A stretch of 64,000 bases of DNA from Phoronis australis (Eukaryota; Phoronida; Phoronidae): assembly GCA_002633005.1 (NCBI GenBank), contig NMRA01000001.1, positions 2,794,997 through 2,858,996 of the forward strand, written 5' to 3'. Positions 22,376-35,900 of the stretch are shown here, piece by piece. The position numbers and the translations under genes are program-made. The first letter of the stretch is position 1; each line of letters begins with the position of its first letter. The notes beneath the pieces were generated by a model. That model searched no databases. It was not told the origin of the DNA and saw only the letters and a program-made list of their open reading frames with translations.

Positions 22376-25300
22376 TCACGATGTGTACAGAATGTCGTAG
22401 TGGCCAGGTTTGTACAGGAGAATGATTAATGGATCTGAACCCTCGGGGAAGTGGATGTCATTGACCTCCCCCTCCCCTCGGTCCATATACTCTATCTGGA
22501 CAGGTACTCCAGTCACTGTGGTCAAGGCGGTGATGTGCATGTGGTCACTTTCCTTGCCCATGGGCTCGACCTCCTGAAATGATAACCTGACTATGAATAA
22601 AGTACTATCACAAGAGTTAAATGTCTCACGATGTTATAAAGAACACATCAAACTGCAGCAGCAAAGTAGCTGCAACCAAGGCAACAAACTACTGTGTCAT
22701 CTCTCAAGAGACCAACTTTTGATTTAGGCAACTTGGTCTTAAACAACATTGAACTAATCCTGTTCCTTACTAAAACTTTAACTAATTTCTAGGCTTCAGA
22801 GGAACTAACAAATTGTTACTGCTTTAGACGTGACATACCAAGTTAAATTTCACAGTAGGTTAGTTTCAGATGCCAAGGTAACATGGCCATTAGAATTCCA
22901 AGCAATTTATTGTAACCCGTTTCAACTCGGAACAAGAATATGATGATATTGGCTTGCAAAAGCAAACAGTTGAAAAGAAAGCTAACGTTCTCAATTCTAG
23001 AACATAGTTTACAGTGCTGTAAGAGTCAAAATACAATGCTCAACAAAATACATGACGCAAAAATGCACTCCTGTGAAAACGGATGCTTCGCTGAAACTGA
23101 GTTAAGAGCTAGGTAATTAACTAAGTAGCCTCCTCGTGAAGCACACTGCATGACATCAAAAATACCTGGTGACAGAACTCCTTGACAGAACGCCCACCCT
23201 CAACAAAGTTGGCATAGAACTCCTCTTCCTTCTGAAGATGCCCAGACACCAACAGCCTGGTGAAACAACATTGCATGGATAAAGGCAATGAAGAGCAGTA
23301 ACGATGTGCGGTTCTCTTGTAAACAGATTTTGTATTGAAATTTCTACAACGTGAATCTTGAAACAGATTAAAAGTTTAAAATGTACAGGAAGTAACAAGT
23401 TATCTGATACGAGACATAAGTTAAAATTAAGTAAGCTTGGATTTTTGATTGATATGGCAAAAATGTCGGCAATATTTTCAACTGATAGGATTTTTATCGG
23501 AAATATTCTAAGAAAAAGCACTCAAATAAAGACAACTGTTATAGACATGGGTAGACAATACAGCAAAACACAGCAATACACCATGCGAACCCCCATGCTT
23601 TAAAGTACCTGTGGATATTATTTGTGAAGCATATAACCATATTGTCACCCCTCTTAAACCTCCCTTAATAAGGTTGCACACCATGACCATCAATTCAAGA
23701 AAATAAAAAAACAATTCAGAGATTAGAACAAAACTAATTTTCATGACTTCATTAACACTAGCCTCCCGCATGACGTGTTAAGCTTCGGTATCTGACTAAA
23801 ACGTTATAAATCCGCCTTCTATCACAAAACCCAACCTTGATTTAGACCACTGACTGTTACAAGATTGGTCCCTAAAATATCTAGTCAAATTAGTGACGAT
23901 TTCTAGGCTTTGAAAGAACTGGCAGCTCATTCTTGCTTGAGACCAGGCTCTAAAAGTTTGCTCGTCACTGTGTGTCACTTTATGTGCCGAGTGTGGTCTC
24001 CACCAATAACTGTCAGCTTTTTGCAATACCAAAATCAATTCTCACCTGAGAAAGGAACTTACAATTCAAAATCAACTTTATTGTACTAAATGGACTAAAT
24101 CAAATTCAAATACTAGTTTTATTGATGAAAACGCAGATTTATAGATGCTTTAAGATAAAGTCATACACTTATTGCAACTTTGACAAGTAAACAAAACATT
24201 CGTGAGATTTCTTGATAAGAAATGTTGCCAACAAGCACTTGAATGCAGAGCGTATGAGAGATAAATGATGGGAATCTTCGCACATTTTAGTCAACAGTCT
24301 CACCTCAAGTAGGCAATCAAATAGTCCGAGTGAGCTTGGTCGTTAAACATCTTGAGAAGATCCATTACTGTGAAGCCGTCTTTACCTACGGTCTCGACAG
24401 CTTCCAGAAACTATGCAACAAAAAAGGCACAACACTCACTATTCAGCCTTAGTGTTGATGTTTTGAATTAGATTACAAAATCATCGTTGGGAACAATGGC
24501 AGAGGAAATAGTGCAAACACATACAATCATTTGATGCTTTCAGTTTTTTAAAAATGTAACCATCCCTTCAGGCAGTTCAAAATGTGTTAAATATCCAGTT
24601 AACATTTTCGTCACAAACGAGCAATTATGTTTCAAAGAGTTTTCTGTGTTTCCAAAAGAATTCTGATACATAAGTGCAAGACAAACTTCGAAATAAATGT
24701 CAAATCACCTGCTGAAGAAGGTAAGCAAAGATCCACAAATCACAAATTTCACAACACCTTTCTCAATACCTGCCAACACGCCTGACCAGTGGATTTGAGA
24801 ATAATTAAACTTACTGTATCGTAGAAGTCGGTGGTGGTAAAGTCTGGAAAACCCAGGGCAAGGAGATTGTCTTTGCTTTTGCGGACAACTTCAAGGAACC
24901 TGAGAAGGGAAATTGTCCAATCTAAAGATTCATTGTATTTTATTTTATGAAAACCTTATCTCAGTATCGCCATGTTTGAAAGATTTAAAAAACTCAGAAT
25001 AATGCAACTGGTCACTGTAGCAACACAACTCCAACAGAATTAACACACTCCGTGACATCATAAGCATAATTGTACTTAGCTGTTTGTAGGGCAAATGATA
25101 GCTTTTCTCTTCCCATTTTTGATTTTACTTGCCAACATTTTCCACTAATTTTGGCCAAATTCCGAGGGTGGCAACTACCACTCTCTGCCAGCAACGTAAT
25201 ACGCGTATGTCACACATTTTTAAATGTCAGGCATAGGTGTACGAGATCAGCGGCAGAAGTAGACACATCATAACATCAACTCTGGATACCAAGTCACACT

Positions 25301-28263
25301 TACTGATTGTAAATCTAACGTCATACTTGGATGGATTTATTACATAAATTAAACTCCACTCCAGGTAACACATGCTAGTGCTTTTCCAAAGCCTTTGAGT
25401 GCAAACGATTTTGAGAAGAGCTAATTTGAGTCAGAGCTGAAGTTTGCCAAAGAATTGCAAATACAAGGGAACTAAAGATGATGTTCAATTTACCTCTTGT
25501 ATTCGTCTTTGTTAGTGAGTAGAGACTCCAAGTACGCGTAGCCAAATGCTCGGAAGAAGCAGTTGCCGTCTGCTCGGGTTCGCCTGAGATACTTGAATGT
25601 TTGTTTCAAATCCTACAAAGCAGAAAAAAACCATAGAATCTCCATTTGCCAACTAATTCAAAAGTCATTTAGTGTGCTATTTCTCTTATTATTTTCAAAG
25701 GAGAAACTCCGTGTGTATTGTCAACTCGAATTAAGCCACCAATAAGCTGATTCAAACACTTTTCATTCAATTCTCCATCCAATCTGAATGTACTAAGATT
25801 TTAAAACTGGATTTCATTCTGCATGAAGGTGAATGAATGCTACCACGAGACAACTGCTTAGCACATGACTACAATAAGCGATATAGGCAGAAGCAAAAGC
25901 GCAACGTAAATAATCACTTCAATCATGAAGCGACACTCTTCTGCATGTCCATGATAATTTGTGTTGCGGCAAAACCTATTACATTAATATAGGGAGATAA
26001 CTAATAATCTGCCGTCAAATTATGCAAATAGTCTGTTCTAGATGAAAGCTGCCCTTAAAATACTGCAACGGAAAACATTACACCCTAATAACAGGACATC
26101 ATCCGCTTAATTTTTATGGCTTATACGCTCAACTCGTCTGATGGAGGTAAAAAATGAATGACACAGAATGATCAACACTGGAGACAAAAAAATTACTACT
26201 TTGTATTTTCGGTAAACAAGTCACAACAGGATTATCTTCTAAATCCGTAATAATAAGACACTACACAGATTAACCAGGATTACACGATGAGATACAGTAG
26301 ATATTTCTTCTAAAAATCCAGAAAATTATCCGTTAAACCGCAGAAGTTTACGAAAGTCGATACTGACTGCTTCAGAGTCATGAACAGAGATGATGCCGCA
26401 TTTAAACTTTCCTGCGTTACCCCCACTATGCCACAGGGTCACACTGAAGGAAGCAGTTAACACCGACTTTCGAAAACTTCTACCGTTTAATGGTTGATTT
26501 TCTGCATTTTTAGAAGAAATTTCTACTGTAGAAGTAGTAAGATTATCTGAGTAAAAACCATAAAAGAAGTTGATAAACACCTCGATCTTTGCAAGGAAAA
26601 CTTGATCCTCTTTGAACTCCTCTTGTAATGTAGACAAATCCAACTTGCAACTGATCAGTTCTTGCGAATCAGATATCTGAAGGAAAAGGGCAATATTCAA
26701 ACAAAATAACCAACAGAAATGTTGACACATTATTCAGTATCCACGCATGTTTCTTAGAAGACGAGGGTATTTGAGTACCAGACCCTCATACATTTTACAA
26801 ATGGAAAAACAAAAATAAAAATTTCATTCTTCAATAATAGTAAATGTCACTCATTGAAAACGTGGGCAAGAAGAGCACATTTTTTAAACATGGATTCAAG
26901 TTGGAAATCACTTTTTATACCTGTCTGTCCAGCTGCTGTTGTTGTTCCATGGTGGCTTCATCATAATTTTTGTCTGGAAAATAAACAGGAAAAAATCAAC
27001 AGATAACCGTTAACAAACCCATAAACCATGGCAGTAATTTGGGAACTTATGGTAGCTTCAGTTTGGCGCAGGCATCAGCTTGGCTCACTAACCCGTGCCA
27101 AACTGAAGTGCACCAAATCAGTTTAGCGCAGGCACTTGGCTAAGGCAACACGTAGCCCCTCGGTTGGCCATTTAGGGGCTACAATACTTCCATTTGCTTT
27201 TTTTTTTCATTACATGCATTTTAAACGGGCTGTAACCCAAATCTGGTCACCGATTTTGAGTTTTCACCTCGTCAAAAATACCTTCCACACTTAAAACTTT
27301 CATCATTGGTCCTTTCTACTTCTATACATATCTTTGATGAAGCTTAGTTGTGAGAATTAAGTTGACTTTGGTGAAGAATTCCAAAACCACTTTTTTGGTT
27401 CCTGTTAACTTTTTCACTGCGCGTGAGATAACCACAAAGTATGTCAACTGAGTCACGTGCGTTAGGTAAATGCTAGAGCGAGACTGAGCGAAGCGCGTGA
27501 CACAAGCGCGTGACACTTGCAAAATAGCCAAAATAGCATGAAGGTATCAGGTGAAATCTGTAAGATTTGTGTCCCTTGGACTTTTTATTCATCAACATGC
27601 GTGATTTCACGTAACTTCCTCAAAATGGCACCCGGTAAGAGAAACTCCAGCAAAAAGTGACAGATTTTCATCGATTTGTTCAAATTATCTTGACTGAATC
27701 GTTTTCAGACTTATGGTATGGGTTGTTTATAACTCCATGTGCATATATGCATGTTTCATTTGATTTCATTTCCTGTAATTTTGAAATAAGTAACTTTTGT
27801 GGGGATGTACTATCGCCCCTGAATGCCTGCGGCATCCAACCTCGAGGGCGATGTAATTGCCTAGCACTTGGCCTGCAACAGCTACACCCGGAAGTCACGA
27901 GCCACAACAGAACAAAAAATTGACAGAGGAACAGGCTTCGCTAAGTAAAAAAGGGTTCCACACTACAACATGACCCACACCAATGCCATAGTTTTCAAAT
28001 ATGCGGTCTTAAAGTTTTAAAATATGAACATCTGATTGCGGGACAAATCTAAATGAAATCCGTGCGTACCGGTGAAAGTCGAGCACTTGTGTGCTACTTA
28101 TAGAAAGTATAAACCCAGTTGAAATCAAAATTTACGTATAGCGTAATTATGGATCACATATCAAGTCCTTCATACAACTTCAATTACTCCAGTAACGTCG
28201 GATAAAAACAGGAAATAACGAAATCGTACCAGGGTCATATTTAAAGTTCTCGCCGTCCTCCAT
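22376..28263 (-). CDS. OTUB1: Otubain (OTU-family deubiquitinase, OTUB1/2-like)
   Basis: Cysteine protease that cleaves ubiquitin chains; human OTUB1 prefers Lys48 linkages and also blocks UBC13-type E2 enzymes. Minus-strand exons in transcript order: 28230-28263, 26921-26973, 26581-26676, 25494-25612, 24815-24899, 24304-24410, 23166-23256, 22376-22573. They give 260 residues (human OTUB1: 271). Catalytic Asp76 and Cys79 lie in RTRADGNCFFRAFG; His253 and Asp255 lie in KPGHYDILY. Other matches are FNDQAHSDYLIAYLR, FVEGGRSVKEFCHQ, EPMGKESDHMHITAL and VQIEYMDRGEGE. The N terminus (MEDGENFKYDP) is short but keeps the Asn-Tyr-Asp-Glu-Ala...Gln-rich helix before the OTU core. The EPMGKESDH site has Gly where human has Cys. 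Convergent with MCM5, divergent from the cyclase. The symbol reflects closer match to OTUB1 than OTUB2. Confidence 0.95.
27056..27108. repeat. Hairpin in otubain intron 1
   Basis: CTTCAGTTTGGCGC (27056-27069) is inverted relative to GTGCCAAACTGAAG (27095-27108), with one mismatch. A third related block, CAGTTTAGCGCAGGC, follows at about 27119. A small palindromic repeat; nothing coding. Confidence 0.5.
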
Positions 28264-29271
28264 GATTGCTGCTCTAAAATATTGAATGATATAGAACTAT
28301 CAATATTACTATATTTTGTTTAATGAATAGCATATTTCCAAAAAAAAATATAAGTTTTATTTTTTTGTAGTAACTTATTGAATGTTATCGGAAAAATGTG
28401 TATTTAAAGCATAAATGCACGTTTGTTATTCACATTTTGTTATCGACCAAAGTGTCATTTTGTTTTGCTTTAACTGCATTGTGGGATTTGTTTTCAACTG
28501 CGGAAGACCCACGGCGGTTCTTTTAAACATAAAAAGGAATGATTTATTACCACGTGTTGGATCAAAATCGTTTCTTTCTTTGAGTGTGAAAGGATTAGCT
28601 CCTCAAAATGTTGCAGTCGTCAGGAACAAGCTTAAAGGGTATATCTTGAATTGTTCTAGCTCCCAACGCTCCTTGCTTTTTGACTGCTCACGCGTCCCTG
28701 CTTAGCCTAATCATAATGACAATGTAAAAATTTTGATGGTCAGAGATTTTGGCAATCAGTTTCTCAAAACCCAGTGTCTGTCTGCCAGTGGGGTGTGAGA
28801 GTTTTTCTTCAGTAAGCATCCTAATAGTCTCCACATAAATAATGAACGGATCTGAGCTGACTGATAGAAGTGTACAGTAATTAGGCAACTTGATGTTTTG
28901 ACTAAAATTGTTTTTAGTTCAATTAAATGGTGTTTGATTTGGCTTGCACAAAACTACAAAAATGACCCTACCAGCAAGATTACCTCATGACTTTGTACTC
29001 GCTCTCATGAACACAAATTGCTAACCAGGCTACAAAACTGGGCAAAATAAGTTGCAAAACTTTCCATGCCGTTAAATTATTACCATTCTAAACAGATCAT
29101 CCATTAACAAAGAAGAGTGTCAAAAAGCTGATCACTTTGATTTCGGTTGGCTCGACAACTGCTGGTCTTTTTTCAATTCACATTGATTGTAGGTGTTTAG
29201 TGACATTGAAATTTTTTAAGACCAGTTAGCTGACATTCATTAGCCTTCTTTATTTTATTTTTAGAGTTGAT
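28264..29271. other. Divergent spacer between otubain and the ADCY10-like gene
   Basis: About 1 kb containing the otubain promoter (minus) and presumably that of the cyclase (plus). AT-rich; I see no TATA box at a convincing distance and no conserved coding sequence. Short open frames here carry no family signature. Confidence 0.5.
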
Positions 29272-29305
29272 ATGGAAAAAATGCCTTTAATTGATGTGAT
29301 TTCTG
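29272..29305 (+). CDS. Candidate first coding exon of the ADCY10-like gene
   Basis: ATG at 29272 (with a second in-frame ATG at 29281) opens MEKMPLIDVIS and ends in phase 1 at a weak GTTAAG donor, which fits the phase-1 acceptor at 29912. A good acceptor (TTTATTTTTAG) ends at 29264, so this could be exon 2 after a 5' UTR exon. The N terminus is poorly conserved in the family, so homology cannot confirm it. Confidence 0.3.
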
Positions 29306-29911
29306 GTTAAGTTTTATGATTTCTGAAGAGTACTGTCATTAACCAGTTTAATGTTCTACTAAATAGCATTTTCCAGTAAAACTGCTATACTGTCAAAAAA
29401 TTACAGATTTTTCCAATTTCAGTTTCACAATCCCATACATTTAATAAAAAATTCCATCAGCTTTGGTCACAATTAGGAAAAGTTTAATATATGCAGAAAA
29501 TATATGTTGTACCATAAAAAGCTGTGGGAAACATGATCCCAAATGTTCAGTGCAGTGACTGAATTCAAAATTAGGTTAATCAAATAGATGCTGGAATGCC
29601 ATGCAGTTACTGAGGGATAAGAATGTAAAATAGTAACATTAGTAAAAATGAACCAACGGGCATCAATACTATGATACATTAAAATATTCCCCACGTTTTG
29701 AGCGATGCCCTGTAGCACAGTCCCTTGAATATTTTAATATATTTTATTATCTACACTGGTTGTTTGATGATTTTTACTATTTTACAAAATTAGGTTGAAA
29801 CCCTCATGATTGCTCAACCAGCAAAAATTTTATGCAAACTGACGTGAAAGTGCATTTAATACTTCTTACAGGTTGAATCTAAATCATTTTGTATTTCCAT
29901 TTGCTTTGTAG

Positions 29912-32900
29912 CTGGGAAGTCTGACTACCGCACAATCAAGGGAGTCTCCGCCAATGTGATCAACATCATGCGAGCCGTGTCGCCAGGGGTCTCTGTGGTG
30001 CAAGGCCGGTTTATAGAGAGTGAGCTACTCAAACACGTGCCAGACTTGGTGGCGACCATTGACCACAATAAGAAGCCAGTGCATGTCAAGCAAATTGTGG
30101 GTGTGCTGATGCTTATTGATACCGCTGGTAAGCTGGGTAATGTTTACCTTCAATACTGTATGGTCACTGCAGGTGAACTGGACAGCGCCTCGCCTTCCTT
30201 AACATAGCTTTGGGTTGGGACATATCCATTATCTTCACTCACACAGTGCCCACCTTTACTGATGCTGTTGGTGAGTGGGACCGTGCTCTCTTTTACAGTC
30301 ACTGCGGGTGTGAGGTTGTGACTTCTTTACCGACACTGCTGATGAGTTGTGAGCATCAAGGACTTTGTTCCACTACTTAGGATGTGGAGCTAAACACAAC
30401 ATTGTCACCAATACACGGCCTTAAAGTAATTATGAAAATATATAATGAAATCTTACCTGTATCTTAATTTTTGTTGTATTTTGTATCCGTGCTCACAAAT
30501 AATTTAGAAGTCACATCTACATCATGTTATTCTCTCATGAGTTGTGACACAGTGCGGACTTAGAGTATGTATGCTTCTCTTTCAGGTTTTGCTGGTCTAA
30601 TTGAACGACATGCTCAGAATAGTTCGTCAGGCTTCGACCAGCTCACCACTTCAGTCAACAGCTTCATAAGCTCTATTGTGGGAGTTATAATGGAAGCCAA
30701 GGGCGATGTCATCAAATTCACTGGTAGCGCACCATGTTGTTGATCTGTACTCGTTACAACTGAAATCTTCATCGTATGACTTGTAGTCAAGTATAGCTAG
30801 GAATACTGTGTTTGTTTTGTGTATAGCTTGTTAAACGTGGATACATCACAGCGCGTCAGTCTGTCGTATAGGTCTTTTCATCCTGTGTATGCAAATATAC
30901 AATTCTTCTAAAACATCTGTCCTGAATGGTGATTTGATGGTGTTCACAACCACATATCGGCAAGCCACGTGTATTCTGTAAAATTTGACTAAGAGTCAGC
31001 TACAGTATTGATACACCTAAGTGTGTATTTGGCAGTGCTGAGGATATACAGGATTTGGATTTTGGCTCTAAAAATGCCATCTGCCATAAGCCCTGGGCAT
31101 ATTAGCAGAAAACCGTTATTGCGTAGGTCAATGAGCAAACCTAATAAGTGCTTTGTGGGACCTTAAGCAGTAGTGCTGCTTTTATGCAACTTCAGCTCAC
31201 TGCAAAAATTGAAATACAGACAGTATGATTAGCCAGTTTTAGGCAAACCTGTATGATTTGCCAGTTTTAGGCAAAACTAATAGTCAAAATTGATTGTTTT
31301 TAAAGGGTTTCAACATTAGTCTGATTATGAATGCCCACAAGTTTTTAAAACATTGTATGATAGTTGTAGCTGCTATAGAGTAGAATGTAAAATGATGAAA
31401 TATTTATTTGGATCCACATAAAGCACAAGCCATAAGTATTCAAACAAAATGATCCGGAATTCCCCGTCATGTTCGGAATTCATAGTCAGAGTAGTCCCCC
31501 TCATCACTGATAATGAACTCAAGGGAAATTAAATGGAAACTTAGTAAGGTAGCTACGTCATTCTGCAATTTGAATTTTGCCCCTACATTAGTAATAACGA
31601 GCCATTTTTGCTGTTAACAGAATTAGTTGTCATGACGGAAAACAGTATATCCATAGTCTGATTGCTTTTTTGTACTGCATGTTTTACAAAAAAGTAAAAA
31701 ACAAAATCGTTCTTGTCCACCATGTTGTGTCTTGAATTTCTGAAATTCTACCATAACTCCCTTCAGTCCTGATTTTCCCCAACAGGGGATGCTATATTAG
31801 TTAACTGGACCATTGGAAATAGCTATGACGATCTAAAGGAGACCATCGTCAAGGTCATACAGGGGGCGCTACGAATACAGGAGAAGTGTGGCGAGCACGT
31901 GACTGATGTTGGTGTCAAGCTCAAGTTGAAAATTGGTAACATATCACAAGAATTGTAAAATTAAAGGCCTTGTTTGTTCGTTTTCAATGATAAAGTAGCT
32001 AAAAACTATTGACTTAAAAGGCTCTATGATTTTGACTTCAATAGGTAATGTTTCGTCCCATATTGCTTTACTACCAAACATTTTTTTGGCTGATTATTTT
32101 TTTGCAAACTGAATTACACAAGCTTGGCTGATGTGAAAGCTGTTCCTTTTCTCCGTTCAGGTGTGGCCTGCGGTGATTGCTGCGTCATTTACCTGGGCAA
32201 TGACCAGTTCAGACACTATGTGATGTGTGGCAAGGGTATTGAGGATGTGATGAATGCTGAGAGGACCGCCGAGTTTGGCACCGTCGTCTTGTCGCCCTAC
32301 ATATGGTCGTTCTGCAACAAGAAACTGTTTGAATACAGCTTAATGTCGGACCAGAGACATGTCAAGGTAGGAACAGTAGCCTCTTTTGTAAAATGTCTAC
32401 TAGTTATCTGGTATTTATCAAGTGTTGGGCCATGTTTTTTTTTTAATATACTTTGAAAGTTTAGTAACTCAGAGTTGTTTCACTTTAGATTCTAGAGATC
32501 TTAAAGCCAGAGCCACTGAAGGACGTTGGTATGTAAAAGACTAACCTATCCTACTCACTGCATCCCTATCCTTGTTTTGACCGATATTAAAATCAAGTTT
32601 GTTTCCCCTCACATGAGACGCTGTAAAATATACACGCGACTTTAAGGTTATCTCAAGCCTTATTTAGTGGACTACATTCTAACTCGTAAACTATATAAAT
32701 ACAGGTTTTGTCAACTACTAAAAGTATAGTATTTTCTGAAAGAAGTTCAAGGATTATAAAAATATGTTTTACATTTTATGTGTCATTATTATTACATCAA
32801 TACCTTTTTAAGTCAAAATTTTGTTTTTTTTTAAATACTTTCATAGCAAAATAACCCCTCGGCTGATTTCAATGAAACCTTTTTAAATGAAAACTTCACC

Positions 32901-35900
32901 AGTTACTTCAAAAACGTTGTTAAGAAATTTCGCTAAGTCTTTTAGTTTGGTTTCTATCACAAATCAACTCACAAAACATAAGATAATTGTAACTAACAGC
33001 AGCCGTATTCGTCATAGTTACATTATGCCAAATCTACGCCTTTACATTGAAAATCCTAACAGTGTTTTTGAGATTGATGATTTGGAAAGTTTCAGCGAAA
33101 TCCACTAAGCCATTTTCGAGAACTTGTATTCCTAAGTTCAAATTAAGTCTGTTTGCCGAAGCTGCGAAAAAGCCGATTAAGTTGGGAGACTTGAAAATCT
33201 CAAGGCTTTCAGTTAATTATTGGGTGAAAATTTGTTTTGGGTCCTAATAACTGTGCTTGCTCTTTTAACATTCACTCACAATGTCAAGTGAATTTGCAGT
33301 GCATAGTTAAAGGCGGAATGCCACCCAGAAAACAAACCTATTTTGTATCAATTTAGATCGAGTAGTTCTACTCGATAACGGCAGGTTCGGTTGCTTTACC
33401 TGACACTTGATGGCAGACGGAGGTGTTGAAATTATCCATTGACGTAATTGGTTTCACGCGCAGTCTGTTCAGCAGTTCACAACACGGGTTACTGGTGTCA
33501 GCTTATCGCTTTAATTAATCGTTTAACACCAATAAATGACTAAACTTCGATGTAAAACCCTTAGAAGTACACCGAGTTCTTATAAAAACGTGTTGTTTTA
33601 TTTCGCTGTTACGGATTTATTGGTATTTGGACAAACCGTAACCTACAAAGTTCGGCAGGCCAATTTACCAAGGTGTGTAGCAGGAGTTTGGGGTCTGTTT
33701 GGAGATAAATTCGAAGTATTCTTACGTGAAATGCAGACAGGAGAACCTAGATCTGTGTTGTTTATACTTGTGATTTTTTTAGTTCTAAACACAAATCGCT
33801 TGTTATCTCAGCCAGTGGCTCGGAACCTGATCAGGCCCGTTGCGGCCGCCGGGACTGGCACAAACATAAACCAGCTTGAGTTGGAAACTAAACCTCCAGT
33901 CACGAAAAGACTATAATAGTGAGCCAAAGAAATAATGTGCATGTAATTATTTATGTGAATTAGCCACGAAACTGAAAATCTACTTACTTGTTGGGGGCCA
34001 CGAAGTCGGGCTCCCCTTCCACAGATCGTCAGGGCACAGGTTGTACAGTAACAATGATTTGAATAATGTATTTGTATTTCTAAATAAAGATTCCCCTAAC
34101 ATGTGACCATTGCATATAAAATCGAGTAATTGTTTCACAACAGCTTTCTGTCAGCAAACACTGAATTAGCATGCGCTCAGTGCCCGGTCAATTACTTTTG
34201 TTGCCGGCATCAAAAGCCGGCAACGCAGTGGTTTATTCATTGCTGACTTCTCAAAACATTTGCACTCATGAGCACTCCCAGGCACTACAAATTGTATCTA
34301 ATGAAGCAGACTTTGTTTCAGTTTCATATAAGCATCGGTTAAGACATTTTAAGATGAGAATAATTCCTTTTGAAACATAACGCAGAGTAATAAACGTCTA
34401 CATGGCAACTCGCCCTGCGCCAATCCCGACTTAGTCAAGAGCTCATCTGACGAAGAATTCACGGGTCGGATCGTTAGGTTTCACAGGCTATCAGTTCGAA
34501 CCAGGGCTGATCAAGAAATACTAGAGAGGCGCCGTGAACATGATCAGGCAACGGAACATATGGATAGTTCTTTGGTAAGCCGGAATTCGTCAGAGAAATC
34601 ACTGTCCATGAAATGCCGGCCACAATTACGGAGATGTTTCACAGCCTCATACTTGCTATTATAACAGCATAGTACGTTTTGTTCTTCACTACCGCGAGCC
34701 ACTTCCTAAGCATTTTGGGCTCTCGAGGAAGTCGAAAAAACGATATACCCGCTTTCTTCGCAGCTTCATAGTTCGAACAAGCGGGAACGATGCACCGCAA
34801 TATAGCAGCATTTACTTTGCAGACGAACCACTGACATCGCTGTGTCGCTTCTCACCTTCCTCACAGGTTAACGCGACACCTCTCGGCAAGGTGAAGTCGA
34901 TGTGGATATACACCGATTAAGACGGTAAAAAAGACTAATTAAATCGGGTGGCATTCTCCTTTAATTATCACTAAAACCTTTAAATTTGGGACCGTCTCCA
35001 GTCAAGGCAAGGTCAAGTGTTGACCTACTTTAATTGCTATACATATTACGTGCTTGGAGACTGATATGAAACCAAGTACGAAATGGAATCAGAAATGACT
35101 ACTTGGTGATTAAACCCCGCTGTGAGCATGAGATCGAAACAGCGAATGGTCGTATGTATGCAGAGGTACAACTTCTTCAGGATCAAAACTACATTTTGTC
35201 TTCGTTTTCTTTGCCATCTTTCTATCATATGTACACCTCATTGACTCAATATTATTGCAACTCGGTGTCTGAAAGGACGGAGAGTACCTATGGGGCGGCT
35301 CTATGCCTGGTGGGAGATTCAATTTGAATGACAGCCCTGTAACCTTTGCTCGGATAAGTAGTGAACAAATTTCCATGCCTTTGTGGAGTTCAGAAGTGGT
35401 CCTGCTAAATCTTTTTTCTTGCTACGCGGTATATATTTCATGTTTGAAATTTCCCGAGAATGAAGATAAGTTATTTTGCTAGACATATTGTGAAATATTG
35501 TAACAACAACCAATTTTTGTCAGGAAGGTTTGAGATATCCTTAAAATAGTTTACTTGTGCATGCACTCTGACAAAAGAATTCTTTTCCAGTCATAAAAAT
35601 GTGCGCACCTAAACAATGAAAAGTAGGAAAAAACAAACCCAATACCCATTTCAGAAGAGTGGGGGTAGGGCGAGAAGAAAGATGACACTTTCAAGATGGC
35701 CATACATGAAAACACTAGCTTAATACAAAGTTGGACTGTTTTATCCAAGTGTTAAAAGTGTTGGTGGTTTGTGCTGGTAGAAGTGATAAAAGTACCAAGT
35801 CTAGCAGGACCAGATGGGATTCTGTATTGTGGGGAGTGAACAGTGCGGGCAGCAAACGGAAACGTTGGAGGTTATGTCCTATGTATCTGTGAACATTGTT

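Noticed and set aside
22112-22429. 105-codon plus-strand open frame containing an N
   Set aside because: It is the translation of the inverted-repeat copy and of sequence antisense to the otubain last exon, and it spans an undetermined base.
33536-33916. 126-codon open frame inside the TTAA-flanked element
   Set aside because: No transposase catalytic motif, no zinc-finger C terminus and no family similarity I can recognise. Treated as chance.
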